A DNA stretch of 64,000 bases. It comes from Paracrocinitomix sp039939375. Lineage in GTDB: Bacteria > Bacteroidota > Bacteroidia > Flavobacteriales_D > Crocinitomicaceae. The translations under genes and the position numbers were made by a program. The stretch spans positions 62,001-126,000 of the forward strand of contig JBDVJO010000011.1 of assembly GCA_039939375.1 (NCBI GenBank), read 5' to 3'. The notes beneath the pieces are model-generated. The model made no database searches, had not been told where the DNA came from, and saw only the letters and a list, made by a program, of their open reading frames with translations. Positions 1 to 9,552 of this stretch are shown piece after piece. Position 1 is the stretch's first letter. Every line of letters begins with the position of its first letter.

Positions 1-222
1 GTATTCTTAGTGTTAGCAGGAGTTGCTTACGGAATTGCTTCAAGTGATATCATTCCTGAATTGATTGATCCTGAAAAAGGACCACACGCAGATATGACAG
101 AATCTTCATTGAAATGGGGAGGAACAGGGATTAAACTAACGTTTATTTTAATTGCAACCGCAGCTATCATAATCGTAGTTTCATCTGTGATGAGCGCAGC
201 GCGTTACTTCACGTCTAAATAA
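1..222 (+). CDS. Small membrane protein of the ExbB-ExbD cluster (C-terminal fragment)
   Basis: The reading frame is open from base 1, so this is the last 73 residues of a gene that starts outside the window. It shows the end of one hydrophobic stretch (VFLVLAGVAYGIAS), a polar loop, and a second membrane segment (LTFILIATAAIIIVVSSVMS), ending in a short basic tail. It lies 16 bases before the first ExbD gene, so it is probably in that operon. In Bacteroidota a small membrane protein often sits between exbB and exbD. Alternatively it is the tail of an unusual ExbB. The fragment is too short to decide. Confidence 0.6.
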   Translation, partial: VFLVLAGVAYGIASSDIIPELIDPEKGPHADMTESSLKWGGTGIKLTFILIATAAIIIVVSSVMSAARYFTSK

Positions 223-238
223 TTAAATAAAACAAAAA

Positions 239-955
239 ATGGCTAAAAGAGAATTAGAAGAAATAAGCGCAGGATCAATGGCAGATATTGCCTTCTTGCT
301 ACTTATTTTCTTTCTCGTTACCACTACTGTTGAAGTTGATGCTGGAATTGGGCGAAACATGCCTTTAAAAGTGGATAATTTAAATCCACCTGAACCAGTA
401 GATATTCACGACAGAGACATTCTTGAAATTAATGCGAACAGTAATGATCAGTTATTAGTTGAAGGAAGGTTAACTGAATTTGAAGATTTAGAAGAAATTG
501 TAAGAGATTATTACACGGCAAATATGGAAACGGAAACGAATCCAAAAATGCCAGCATACACTCAAGTTACGATTCCTTTGTGTCAACAAAAAATTGGGGA
601 AATTGGCGCAAAATTGGCAGCAACCCCAGATGATGTTGTGATCAAATCAGAGTTGGATAACTGGAAAGCTAAATTAGAATTGTGTAAAACGTTACCAGAT
701 CAAAGCTATCCTGAAATTTCTAAAATGGCGATTATTCGTCTGAAGAATCAGGCGGGTACTTCTTACGGTCTTTACATTCAAATTCAAAACGTCTTGAAAA
801 AGATTGTGAATGAATTGAGAATTGAATACTGTGAGGACGTTTGGGGTAAAGATTATTTTGCTTTAAAACAAGATGATCCGGAAGACGCAGACATTATTAG
901 TAAATTAAGAATCTTGGTTCCAGAAAGAATCATAGAAGCTAAAATCGACAGATAA
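239..955 (+). CDS. exbD: ExbD/TolR-family biopolymer transport protein
   Basis: ExbD works with ExbB as a proton-driven motor that energises TonB-dependent outer-membrane uptake. The protein has a short cytoplasmic N-terminus, one membrane helix at about residues 15-33 (SMADIAFLLLIFFLVTTTVE) carrying the conserved Asp of the proton path, and a periplasmic domain. At 238 residues it is longer than a typical ExbD of about 140. The extra length is a helical insertion (about residues 100-150) with two cysteines. The second exbD starts one base after its stop codon, so the two are translationally coupled. Paired ExbD genes are common in Bacteroidota. Confidence 0.9.
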   Translation: MAKRELEEISAGSMADIAFLLLIFFLVTTTVEVDAGIGRNMPLKVDNLNPPEPVDIHDRDILEINANSNDQLLVEGRLTEFEDLEEIVRDYYTANMETETNPKMPAYTQVTIPLCQQKIGEIGAKLAATPDDVVIKSELDNWKAKLELCKTLPDQSYPEISKMAIIRLKNQAGTSYGLYIQIQNVLKKIVNELRIEYCEDVWGKDYFALKQDDPEDADIISKLRILVPERIIEAKIDR

Positions 956-956
956 G

Positions 957-1412
957 ATGGGAAGATTTAATAAAGGAAAGAAAAGAGGAGTTCCTGGAGT
1001 AAATACTTCAGCACTTCCTGATATTATCTTCATGCTTTTATTCTTCTTCATGGTAGCAACTACAATGAAAGAGTTTGATTATCAAGTTGAGATCATCAAA
1101 CCAGAAGCTGACCAAGCAAGAGCTATTGAGAATAAAGACATGGTTGATTTTGTTTACATTGGATTTCCAGTAGATAAAAACCAAGGTACTGAGGCACGTA
1201 TTCAGTTAAATGATGCGTTAGCACCGGGGCCAGGTTCTGTTATCCCTTGGAAAATTGAACAAACACGTCCTGGTATGAAACCATTTGACATTGTGACTTC
1301 ATTGAAAGTTCATAAAGATGTTGGAATGCGTGTTGTTTCTGATGTAAAAGAAAATCTTAGAGAGATTGACGCGATTAAAATCAACTACTCGGCTGACGAG
1401 AGAAGTAACTAA
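957..1412 (+). CDS. exbD: ExbD/TolR-family biopolymer transport protein, second copy
   Basis: This is a second ExbD-like subunit of 151 residues, close to the family's usual length. A membrane helix at about residues 20-38 contains the conserved Asp (SALPDIIFMLLFFFMVATT). It is followed by a periplasmic domain without the insertion seen in the first copy. The start lies one base after the upstream stop codon. The two copies probably form a hetero-oligomeric ExbD assembly with the upstream ExbB. This is inferred from gene order and not shown by the sequence. A hairpin terminator follows 20 bases later and ends the operon. Confidence 0.9.
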   Translation: MGRFNKGKKRGVPGVNTSALPDIIFMLLFFFMVATTMKEFDYQVEIIKPEADQARAIENKDMVDFVYIGFPVDKNQGTEARIQLNDALAPGPGSVIPWKIEQTRPGMKPFDIVTSLKVHKDVGMRVVSDVKENLREIDAIKINYSADERSN

Positions 1413-1431
1413 TCGTAAATTTTAAAGTTCT

Positions 1432-1467
1432 AAAAGCTTCATTGAGAAATCAATGGAGCTTTTTTTA
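1432..1467. terminator. Bidirectional Rho-independent terminator between exbD and the CPBP protease gene
   Basis: Thirteen-base arms (AAAGCTTCATTGA and TCAATGGAGCTTT, one G-T pair) flank a GAAA loop, followed by a T run on the plus strand. The same hairpin ends in TTTT on the minus strand. It lies exactly between the convergent exbD and CPBP protease genes. Confidence 0.85.
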
Positions 1468-2223
1468 TGCCATGACTCCTGGGAAATAGAACAAGAGGCT
1501 TATCTGCACTGCATTATTAATGAAATGCAAAAGCATGGGTATTCTAATATCCTTAGAATAATGATAGATATAACCAAAGAGCATAGCCATAGCAGTCATA
1601 GGTAAAAGATTCCATGGTTGCATATGAATTGCTGCAAACAACAATGAAGAAACAATGACGCCAAAATGCACCTTGCCACTCATTTTTATTAAGTTTTTCA
1701 TTATTATACCTCTGAAAATTAATTCTTCAAGAATAGCAGGTAGCACAGCATAAATAATAATTGCAAAAGGGAAATATGACTTAATATCAGGATTAAACCA
1801 AGCGTTGTGTCGAGCTTCAGAAGCGGCTCTCATCTGATAAAAAGAGTTATTTGGTATAAAATCAATTAACCACTGATTAATAACTTGAAGATAATTCGCC
1901 GCAAAAAAGAAAACAAAAAAAGCTAACAACCCTATTCCAAAATACTTTAAACTAAACTTAGCTATATCAAAAACAAGATTGAATTTTTGCTTTGTCACTT
2001 TTAAAAAAACCAAAATTGCCATTATAAACACCGCAATGAAATGAATCGCAGCGTGGGTATAAGCGAATAGCGGATCCAAAGCACCATCTTCTGTTTCTGG
2101 AATAGGTAAATCTGTGACTACTGCAAACAGAACAAATAAAAGTGGCCCAACAATAAAGTATGCCGAAATAAAGAATAGCAGCACCATCATTACTTGGGTT
2201 CCTGGAGACATCTGTTCTTTCAT
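1465..2223 (-). CDS. CPBP-family intramembrane metalloprotease (CAAX protease/bacteriocin-processing type)
   Basis: This is a 252-residue protein with about six to eight membrane segments. It carries the family's motifs: EELIFRG with the glutamate pair at 166-167 and Arg171, a His in the next helix (about residue 200, LLFAAIHMQPWN), and LLHFINN with His233. Family members cleave prenylated or peptide substrates within the membrane. The substrate here is unknown. Its start codon overlaps the rodA stop (TAATG), so it is the last gene of the mreB-to-rodA operon. A link to cell-shape or envelope maintenance is an inference from that position. Confidence 0.88.
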   Translation of the reverse strand: MKEQMSPGTQVMMVLLFFISAYFIVGPLLFVLFAVVTDLPIPETEDGALDPLFAYTHAAIHFIAVFIMAILVFLKVTKQKFNLVFDIAKFSLKYFGIGLLAFFVFFFAANYLQVINQWLIDFIPNNSFYQMRAASEARHNAWFNPDIKSYFPFAIIIYAVLPAILEELIFRGIIMKNLIKMSGKVHFGVIVSSLLFAAIHMQPWNLLPMTAMAMLFGYIYHYSKDIRIPMLLHFINNAVQISLLFYFPGVMA

Positions 2224-3593
2224 TATTGCAGTACAATTTTACGTTCAGAATCTAATTTAATCAATATAAAAAGAAGAATTGAAAAAGTAAGAACTGATGA
2301 ACCTCCATAACTAAACAAAGGCAATGGAATTCCAATTACAGGTGCTAAACCAAGTCCCATTCCTACATTAATCATAAAATGATAAAAGAAGACGCCAGCA
2401 ACACAGTAGGCAAATATTCTCGTGTAGGAAGATCGTTGCCGTTCAGCAATGGAAACTATCTTAATAAACAGCACACAATACAAAATGACCAAGAAACCAG
2501 AACCCAAAAAGCCTCTTTCTTCTGACCAAGTACAGAAAATGAAATCTGTACTTTGCATAGGCACGTGTTTTTGGCTAGCATTTGCTAAGGTTGCTTGCTG
2601 ATAACCTTTACCGGCAAATCCACCAGATCCTATTGCGGCTTTTGCTCTATTGATATTATAACCTTTTCCGTCTGGGTCTTCAATTTTACCGAGTAGCAAT
2701 TCTATCCGTTCTTTTTGATGATCATCTAATATGGTAGAGTATCCCCATTCAACGAAATTCACAAAAAGGATGGATACCACCAAACTTCCAATTAAAGCTC
2801 TGTAAAGCGGTGATCTGTTTCGTTTCAATACAAAATTTCTGATCAGGAGATAAAAAATCAGTCCAAACATTAATAACGCGAGAACGATTCCAAACTTACC
2901 CCCTAGTTTAATTTTAAGCCCGGGCAACATAAAGCTTGAATCTGCTACCACCAAAGTGATGACTGCAATTATCACTGCAACTAACAAGAATAACAATACG
3001 TTTCCGGCATGTCCTTCACGGTACAACACTAAAATAAAAGAGGTGAATATGATGAAAGTTCCAGCATCTGGTTGCAACAATACCAAGATAGAAGGCAAGG
3101 CCAAAATGGCTACCGTTTTCCAATTTTTAGCAAATAAATCAACCAAATAAGTAATGCTAAAACTCACATTCATCCTGTTTTTAACAGCCGGAGCTTCAGA
3201 GAGGTGAGCGGATAGAGCCAAACAGACCCCAACCTTGGCCAGCTCTGAGGGTTGAACACCAAAAGAACCAATTCCGAACCAAGATTTAGCACCATTTATT
3301 GGAGTAGTGAACAACACGGCTACTAGCAGTAGCATTAAAACACCATATATCCAAAAAGATAGCTTTCGAATTAAATTGCCATCAATAATCATGATGATAA
3401 TCCCAATAAACAAAGCGATTCCAACCCACATGATTTGTTTGCCATGCTCTGTTGAAAGATCAAATAATCCTGGTTTTTCAGGATTATATACTGAAGAATA
3501 AACATTAGAGATTCCTAAGCCTACCAGCAAGAAATAAAGCCCTACTAAAGCCCAGTCAACGTCTGCCCATATTTTATCATCATTCCCTCTCAC
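2223..3593 (-). CDS. rodA: Rod-shape-determining SEDS glycosyltransferase RodA
   Basis: RodA is the SEDS-family peptidoglycan polymerase of the elongasome and pairs with PBP2. The 456-residue polytopic protein has around ten membrane segments. It carries SEDS signatures such as GVQPSELAKVGVCLALS, LLQPDAGT, a GGFAGKGYQQ segment followed by MQSTDFIF, and the C-terminal LPLFSYGGSSVL. It starts two bases after the end of the PBP2 gene, the classic mrdA-mrdB pairing. It differs from typical RodA mainly by a longer central segment (about residues 215-330). Confidence 0.95.
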   Translation of the reverse strand: MRGNDDKIWADVDWALVGLYFLLVGLGISNVYSSVYNPEKPGLFDLSTEHGKQIMWVGIALFIGIIIMIIDGNLIRKLSFWIYGVLMLLLVAVLFTTPINGAKSWFGIGSFGVQPSELAKVGVCLALSAHLSEAPAVKNRMNVSFSITYLVDLFAKNWKTVAILALPSILVLLQPDAGTFIIFTSFILVLYREGHAGNVLLFLLVAVIIAVITLVVADSSFMLPGLKIKLGGKFGIVLALLMFGLIFYLLIRNFVLKRNRSPLYRALIGSLVVSILFVNFVEWGYSTILDDHQKERIELLLGKIEDPDGKGYNINRAKAAIGSGGFAGKGYQQATLANASQKHVPMQSTDFIFCTWSEERGFLGSGFLVILYCVLFIKIVSIAERQRSSYTRIFAYCVAGVFFYHFMINVGMGLGLAPVIGIPLPLFSYGGSSVLTFSILLFILIKLDSERKIVLQ

Positions 3594-3595
3594 TA

Positions 3596-5470
3596 CTACT
3601 TTTTCTTAACAATTCTGATTGGCATTAAATCTGCCTCTAAAATTCTGTTTTCTTTTACTGTGTCTTTTATCTCACCTGTTAAATACTTTTCAATGAGCAG
3701 ACTCGCTAAAGGTGCGGCCCATGTTCCACCAAAACCAGAGTTTTCTAAGTATACTGAAACCGCAATTTTTGGATCGTCTTTAGGAGCAAAGGCGATAAAA
3801 ATAGAGTGGTCTACCAACTGATGGCGTTTCCCATTATACATTTTAAAATTCTCGGCCGTTCCTGTTTTACCGCAAATATTTAAACTGTCTACTCGCGCTC
3901 TTCTCGCCGTTCCACCTGGTTCATGTACCACTCGCCACATCCCGTCAATAACGGGCGCAAAATGCCTTGGTTCTACTTTCGTTTTTTGTTTTATGGTATA
4001 AATATCCGGAATCCTGTTGTCTTCAATATCCTTAATAAAATGCGGGTAATAAAAATGACCTCTATTGGCCATAATGCACGCAATATTTGCCATTTCAAGC
4101 GGACTCACCAATACTTCACCCTGCCCAATTGAGTTTGAATAGATCGTACTAAATGCCCAAGCATATTTTCCGTATGGGTTTGTTTTAGAAGGAAACTCGT
4201 TGTCGTAAAAATTTGTGTTCGGAACAAATCCATTACGCATGGCAGGAAAATCAGTTTTTAAATCGACTCCAATTCCAAAGCTTTTCAAGTAATCTGCCCA
4301 AATATCCAGTCCTTCAGCCGCATCAACAAAATGTGACTTATGTTTTCCTTGTTGGATAATTTTCTTTGTTAAATAATAGAAATAAGGATTACAAGACATT
4401 TTTACACCATCTGAAACACCTCTAGCCGTTGGATGATTATGACATCCCACTAAACTTTTGGTACATGGAAAACTCGCTTGTTCAGTGATGACTCCTTCTT
4501 GCAACGCAATCAAGGCCATTAATAGTTTAAAAGTAGATCCTGGCGGATACGTAGAGTTAGCCGATCTGTTTTGAAGAGGAATTAAGGTATCTTGCGCCAA
4601 TGCGCCGTAATTCTTACCTAACCTACGTCCTACCAGTAAATTTGGATCATAAGTAGGAGATGAAATCATGGTTAAAATTTCTCCTGAACTTGGCTCAATT
4701 ACAACGACAGAACCCCTTTTGTTTTGCATCAAACGTTCACCATAAGCTTGCAAGTCTCCATCAATGGTCAAGGTTACACTTTTTCCTTGTTGCGCCAAGG
4801 TGTCGTACTTACCGTCTTCATAAGTATCTGTCTCAATTCCAATGGCATCTTGTAAATAATATTTTACGCCTTTTTCACCTCTTAAATATTTCTCATAGCT
4901 CTTTTCAATACCACTTTTGCCAATTAAGTCACCTGATTTATAATAAGGATCCTTTTTAATATCACTTGAATCTACCTCAGACATATATCCCAAAACATGA
5001 GCCGCAATTGGTTTTGGATAAATTCTCAGGGTTCTTTCAACTTCATAAAACCCAGGATATTTGTAAAGTTCTTGCCCGATATCTGCAAATTCATCTGGTG
5101 GAATCTGTCTTACTACTTCTGAAGATTTTCGATAAGAGTATTCTCTGGCCTTGTTCAACTTGGCAGTGTATTCTTCAATACTTATATCCAACAACTTAGC
5201 AAGGGCAAATGAATCGATATCTTCTTCCATTTGTTTCGGAACTACGCGGATATCGTAATAAACTTCGTTTGAAATTAGCTTTTTGTTGTTTCGGTCATAG
5301 ACAATTCCTCTGGCAGGATAGGTGATGACTTTATTTTCTGAAATTTGAGCCGCTCTTTCTTTCCATTTGTCATCTACAACTTGCATATAAAACAAGCGAA
5401 CCAAGAATATTAACGGAATCAATATAAAGATAAGTGCAATGACATATTTTCTGTTCTCAATATTCTTCAT
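3596..5470 (-). CDS. mrdA: Penicillin-binding protein 2, elongasome transpeptidase
   Basis: A class B penicillin-binding protein of 624 residues that crosslinks peptidoglycan during elongation. It has an N-terminal membrane anchor (residues 9-30), a PBP dimerisation domain, and a transpeptidase domain with all three active-site motifs: S312-T-F-K315, S359-C-N361 and K535-T-G537. Its start overlaps the mreD stop by four bases (ATGA) and rodA follows after two bases. The order mreB-mreC-mreD-mrdA-rodA is the textbook elongation operon. Confidence 0.96.
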   Translation of the reverse strand: MKNIENRKYVIALIFILIPLIFLVRLFYMQVVDDKWKERAAQISENKVITYPARGIVYDRNNKKLISNEVYYDIRVVPKQMEEDIDSFALAKLLDISIEEYTAKLNKAREYSYRKSSEVVRQIPPDEFADIGQELYKYPGFYEVERTLRIYPKPIAAHVLGYMSEVDSSDIKKDPYYKSGDLIGKSGIEKSYEKYLRGEKGVKYYLQDAIGIETDTYEDGKYDTLAQQGKSVTLTIDGDLQAYGERLMQNKRGSVVVIEPSSGEILTMISSPTYDPNLLVGRRLGKNYGALAQDTLIPLQNRSANSTYPPGSTFKLLMALIALQEGVITEQASFPCTKSLVGCHNHPTARGVSDGVKMSCNPYFYYLTKKIIQQGKHKSHFVDAAEGLDIWADYLKSFGIGVDLKTDFPAMRNGFVPNTNFYDNEFPSKTNPYGKYAWAFSTIYSNSIGQGEVLVSPLEMANIACIMANRGHFYYPHFIKDIEDNRIPDIYTIKQKTKVEPRHFAPVIDGMWRVVHEPGGTARRARVDSLNICGKTGTAENFKMYNGKRHQLVDHSIFIAFAPKDDPKIAVSVYLENSGFGGTWAAPLASLLIEKYLTGEIKDTVKENRILEADLMPIRIVKKK

Positions 5471-5982
5471 TTCTTAGATGGTTTGTAGAAGATGTATTGG
5501 AACAATACGATTAAACCAACCGAAAAGAATAAGGAGAAGAAGGTTTTTCCGAGAATCAAGAAAAACAGGTCGAATCTCAAGATTTCAAAAGAGAAAAACC
5601 ACAGGTGATGCGCAAAAATTACAACGCCAGCATAACTTAAAAACCATAAAACACCCATGTCTTGAATAGAAGGAATTAATCCTGAATCGTATCCCTCTTT
5701 TGGACGAATGTATTTCATTATGGTTGGACGTAAATAACCTATAAATAATGCAGCAGAAGCATGTAGTCCAAAGGTATTGCTGAACGCATCAACACTCAAT
5801 CCTAGCAACAAAGCCACAGCCATAGTTATGATTGCACTCAGTTCAAAAGGTAGCATCATGATCATTATGGGATATACCATTGGATTTAGATACTCATTGA
5901 ACTGAATATTATTTACTACTAAGCCTTGAATCAAGACAATTAGTATAAATACCAAACCATATTTTACCCAATTATTGTTCAT
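5467..5982 (-). CDS. mreD: Rod-shape-determining membrane protein MreD
   Basis: This 171-residue protein has five or six predicted membrane segments and little outside them, typical of MreD. MreD diverges strongly in sequence, so the call leans on size, topology and position: it overlaps mreC by 11 bases and mrdA by 4 bases. It is thought to bridge MreC and the PBP2/RodA synthase at the inner membrane. Confidence 0.9.
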   Translation of the reverse strand: MNNNWVKYGLVFILIVLIQGLVVNNIQFNEYLNPMVYPIMIMMLPFELSAIITMAVALLLGLSVDAFSNTFGLHASAALFIGYLRPTIMKYIRPKEGYDSGLIPSIQDMGVLWFLSYAGVVIFAHHLWFFSFEILRFDLFFLILGKTFFSLFFSVGLIVLFQYIFYKPSKK

Positions 5983-6811
5983 CCGGACTTAATAAATCAG
6001 CTTCTAATTTTTCTTGCTCTTCTCGCAAGATATTCTTTACAACATAAACATGATAAGCAGCATTGAAATTCACCGCAAGTTTGAGGTTTACGTTTAACGT
6101 TGGCTTCCCATCTTTTGCTGTAATTTCTGAAACCGTTCCTACCACTTGGTTTTCAGGAAACATTCCTTTGTTTCCTCTGGTTACCACCTCATCTCCTTCT
6201 TTAATATCGATATCTCTGGTCACGCCGTTCAATTGCGCTACCTTATTGTCTTTTCCATCCCACTTTAACAACCAGTGTTCGTTGTTTTTCTTCAATTTCA
6301 CCGATATATTTATGTCTTCAGAAAGGACGGTTTTAACGATTGAATAATGATCAGAAACGTCAATAACGAATCCTACAATACCATCTTTAGAAATCACTCC
6401 CATATCCGGTTCAATTCCGTTCTTTTTACCTTTATTCAGGGTGAAATAATTATCTCTTTTATTGTCAGATGAATTGATTACTTGCGCCGGAATGTACTCG
6501 TATTGCTGCTCATAAAGCGTATCGTTCACATAGTAAATTCGATCTTGTAACTGATAAAAACTCTCGGGGAGCATTTCTCTTAAATCAGCATTTTCAGCGG
6601 CAAGAGAATCATTTGCTTCAGATAAACTAAAGTGTTTTGTAATGTTGTGTTTTTTCTCAACGAACCATCCAACAACTCCTGAAGAACTGTTCATCAGTTT
6701 TGCTTTGTGGTAGTTTTTTGAGTTAAAGAATAAGCCTAATACAAATAATTGCAACAAGAAGAAGATAATGAAATCTCTAAATTTCTTTAAGAAAAGGAGC
6801 AATCTTCGCAT
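5972..6811 (-). CDS. mreC: Rod-shape-determining protein MreC
   Basis: A 279-residue MreC with an N-terminal membrane anchor (about residues 14-30), a short coiled-coil region (about 55-80), and the periplasmic two-barrel domain. The typical NKGKKNGIEPDMGVI and GDEVVTRGNKGMFPENQVVG segments are present. MreC activates PBP2/RodA in the periplasm. The gene follows mreB by 28 bases and overlaps mreD, so all three are expected on one transcript. Confidence 0.95.
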   Translation of the reverse strand: MRRLLLFLKKFRDFIIFFLLQLFVLGLFFNSKNYHKAKLMNSSSGVVGWFVEKKHNITKHFSLSEANDSLAAENADLREMLPESFYQLQDRIYYVNDTLYEQQYEYIPAQVINSSDNKRDNYFTLNKGKKNGIEPDMGVISKDGIVGFVIDVSDHYSIVKTVLSEDINISVKLKKNNEHWLLKWDGKDNKVAQLNGVTRDIDIKEGDEVVTRGNKGMFPENQVVGTVSEITAKDGKPTLNVNLKLAVNFNAAYHVYVVKNILREEQEKLEADLLSPDEQ

Positions 6812-6839
6812 GTATCATTCAAGTGCTGTAGGTGAATAT

Positions 6840-7868
6840 TTATCTCATTAAGAATTGGAATCTATCGATATTTTTCAATGCGATACTTGTTCCTCTTGCC
6901 ACCGCTCTTAGCGGATCTTCAGCAATATGTACAGGAAGTTTCGTTTTCATTGAAATACGTTTATCCAAACCTCTTAACATTGAACCTCCGCCGGCTAAAT
7001 AGATACCTGTTTTATAGATATCTGCCGAAAGTTCTGGTGGTGTCATCTCAAGTGCACTTAATATCGCCTCTTCAATTTTTGAAACCGACTTATCTAAGGC
7101 ATGAGCGATTTCTGAATACGTAATCAAAATCTCTTTTGGAATACCCGTCATTAAATCTCTACCACGCACCGCGAAAGGTTCAGGTGTTTTATCTTCATCA
7201 AGTTCTGTCAATGCTGACCCAACTTGAATTTTAATTTGTTCTGCTGTACGCTCACCAACTAATATGTTGTGCTGACGTCTCATGTACTCTTCAATATCAT
7301 TTGTAAAATCATCACCCGCAACACGGATAGACTTATCACAGACGATTCCTCCTAATGCAATAACGGCAATTTCAGAGGTTCCTCCACCTATATCAATAAT
7401 CATGTTTCCCATTGGTTCTTCAACATCAATCCCAATACCGATTGCTGCTGCCATAGGCTCATGAATTAAGTAAACTTCTTTTGCTCCAGCGTGTTCAGCT
7501 GAATCTCGAACGGCTCTTTTCTCAACCTCAGTAATACCTGAAGGAATACAGATAACCATTTTCAAAGATGGGTTAATAATTCTTCTACCAGAAGTAATCA
7601 TTTTGATCATCCCTCTAATCATCTGCTCTGCCGACTCGAAATCTGCAATTACACCATCTTTCAAGGGCCTAATAGTTTCGATAAGCTTATGGGTTTTTCC
7701 ATGCATTTGCTGGGCCGTTTTTCCAATGGCAACGATTTTGCCGGTTTGGATATCCTTTGCAACAATTGAAGGTTCATCAACAACAACCTTGTCATTCATA
7801 ATGATCAAAGTGTTTGCTGTTCCTAAGTCAATCGCAATTTCTTGCGACAAAAAATCAAATAATCCCAT
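6840..7868 (-). CDS. mreB: Rod-shape-determining actin homologue MreB
   Basis: A bacterial actin of 342 residues, normal length for MreB. Nucleotide-binding motifs are visible: IDLGTANTLI (phosphate 1), IIDIGGGTSEIAVI (phosphate 2) and IYLAGGGSMLRGLD (adenosine). It forms membrane-attached filaments that place the cell-wall elongation machinery encoded downstream. The start MGLFDFLSQ carries the short amphipathic N-terminus expected for MreB. A 120-base gap separates it from purH. Confidence 0.97.
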   Translation of the reverse strand: MGLFDFLSQEIAIDLGTANTLIIMNDKVVVDEPSIVAKDIQTGKIVAIGKTAQQMHGKTHKLIETIRPLKDGVIADFESAEQMIRGMIKMITSGRRIINPSLKMVICIPSGITEVEKRAVRDSAEHAGAKEVYLIHEPMAAAIGIGIDVEEPMGNMIIDIGGGTSEIAVIALGGIVCDKSIRVAGDDFTNDIEEYMRRQHNILVGERTAEQIKIQVGSALTELDEDKTPEPFAVRGRDLMTGIPKEILITYSEIAHALDKSVSKIEEAILSALEMTPPELSADIYKTGIYLAGGGSMLRGLDKRISMKTKLPVHIAEDPLRAVARGTSIALKNIDRFQFLMR

Positions 7869-7988
7869 CTTCTGTTCCTTTCTATTAGGGTGTTGTTATT
7901 GGCTAATCTATATGTTTTACTGATTTTTAGAAAAAATGTTACTTAAAACTAAATTCCTTTAAATTCTTGCCTCAATAATAGGCGCTTT

Positions 7989-9518
7989 TTAATGCTTAAA
8001 ATGGCGGTTTCCGGTGAACACCATACTTACACCATTCGCATTACAATACTCTATTGAAAGCTCATCTTTAATCGATCCTCCTGGTTGAATTACCGCAGTA
8101 ATGCCTGCCTTATGAGCAATCTCTACACAATCAGGGAATGGGAAAAAGGCATCTGATGCCATAACCGCGCCTTTTAAATCAAAATCAAATGACTCTGCTT
8201 TGTGAATAGCTTGTCTCAAGGCATCAACTCTTGAAGTTTGACCTGTTCCGCTTGCCAATAATTGGCCATTTTTAGCTAAAACAATTGTATTTGATTTGGT
8301 GTGCTTAACCAATTTATTCGCAAATTCTAAATCCAACACTTCTTGCTCTGAAGGAGCCGTTTTTGTTCTCGTTTCAAAGTTTGCTGCTTTATCGGTGATC
8401 AAATCTTTGTCCTGTTCTAAAACTCCATTCAAAATTGTTCTGAATTGCTTCTTTGGCAACTCAACGTCTTTCTGAACTAATAAAACTCTGTTCTTTTTCT
8501 CTTTCAATACTTCCAATGCATCTGTGTTGAATCCAGGGGCAATTACTACCTCACAGAACAAACTGTTGATTTCATTTGCCGTGTTGAAGTCAATGGTTGT
8601 ATTTGATATTAATATTCCGCCAAATGCTGAAACTGGGTCTCCAGCCAAGGCATCTACGTAAGCTTCTTTTATTGTATTTCTTGTTGCAAAACCACATGCA
8701 TTGTTGTGCTTCAAAATGGCAAAAGTTGGTTTGTCATTTTTGAAATCCTCCATTAAATTGACAGCTGCATCAACGTCTAACAAGTTATTGTAAGACAACT
8801 CTTTTCCATGCAGTTTATCAAACATACCATCTAAATCACCATAAAAAACACCATTCTGATGTGGGTTTTCACCATATCTTAAGGTCTTTGCTGGATAATG
8901 ACTTGCTTTAAATCCAGAATTATTCTTTTCTGAAAAATAATTGAAGATGTGCGTATCGTAATGTGATGAAACGTTGAACGAAGCAGTGGCAAAATCTTTA
9001 CGTTGACCTAGTGTTGTGCTTCCGTCTCCGCTATTCAAAATTTCTAAAAATGGCTGATATTGGTCTTTAGAAGGGATAATAACAACATCTGAATAATTCT
9101 TAGCTGCTGCTCTAATCAGTGAGATTCCTCCGATATCAATTTTTTCAATGATATCAGCATGGTCTGCTCCGCTTGCCACAGTGTCTTCAAATGGGTAAAG
9201 GTCTACAATTACTAAATCAATTTCTGGAATTTCAAATTCAGCAATTTGTGACTGATCCCCTTCATTTGCTCTTCTGTTCAAGATTCCTCCAAAAACTTTT
9301 GGATGTAAGGTCTTTACTCTTCCCCCTAAAATTGAGGGATACGAAGTAAGGTCTTCTACTCTTTCTACTGAAATTCCTAAATCTTCAATAAAAGATTGGG
9401 TTCCGCCAGTTGAGTAAATGGTTACTCCAAGTTCGTTTAATCTTTTTGCTATTAAGTCTAATCCTTGCTTGTCGAAAACAGAAATTAAAGCGTTTTTAAT
9501 CGTTTTTTTATCGGACAT
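7989..9518 (-). CDS. purH: Bifunctional AICAR transformylase/IMP cyclohydrolase PurH
   Basis: PurH catalyses the last two steps of IMP synthesis. The 509-residue protein has an N-terminal MGS-like IMP cyclohydrolase domain (VFDKQGLDLIAKRL, YSTGGTQSFIED) and a C-terminal AICAR transformylase domain. The latter contains LRYGENPHQNGVFY, the catalytic KHNNACGFA segment, and SDAFFPFPDCVEIA. The length matches the family. purH upstream of the mre operon on the same strand is a frequent Bacteroidota arrangement. Another purine gene, purN, lies at 41.1 kb. Confidence 0.97.
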   Translation of the reverse strand: MSDKKTIKNALISVFDKQGLDLIAKRLNELGVTIYSTGGTQSFIEDLGISVERVEDLTSYPSILGGRVKTLHPKVFGGILNRRANEGDQSQIAEFEIPEIDLVIVDLYPFEDTVASGADHADIIEKIDIGGISLIRAAAKNYSDVVIIPSKDQYQPFLEILNSGDGSTTLGQRKDFATASFNVSSHYDTHIFNYFSEKNNSGFKASHYPAKTLRYGENPHQNGVFYGDLDGMFDKLHGKELSYNNLLDVDAAVNLMEDFKNDKPTFAILKHNNACGFATRNTIKEAYVDALAGDPVSAFGGILISNTTIDFNTANEINSLFCEVVIAPGFNTDALEVLKEKKNRVLLVQKDVELPKKQFRTILNGVLEQDKDLITDKAANFETRTKTAPSEQEVLDLEFANKLVKHTKSNTIVLAKNGQLLASGTGQTSRVDALRQAIHKAESFDFDLKGAVMASDAFFPFPDCVEIAHKAGITAVIQPGGSIKDELSIEYCNANGVSMVFTGNRHFKH

Positions 9519-9552
9519 TTGTGGTTTTAAAATGGGGTTTTCCTATGCTTTG

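Noticed and set aside
5478..5669. Plus-strand reading frames opposite the mre operon (also 6063-6347, 6878-7123, 7603-7923)
   Set aside because: They lie antisense to well-supported genes, have no domain or signal, and have low-complexity composition.
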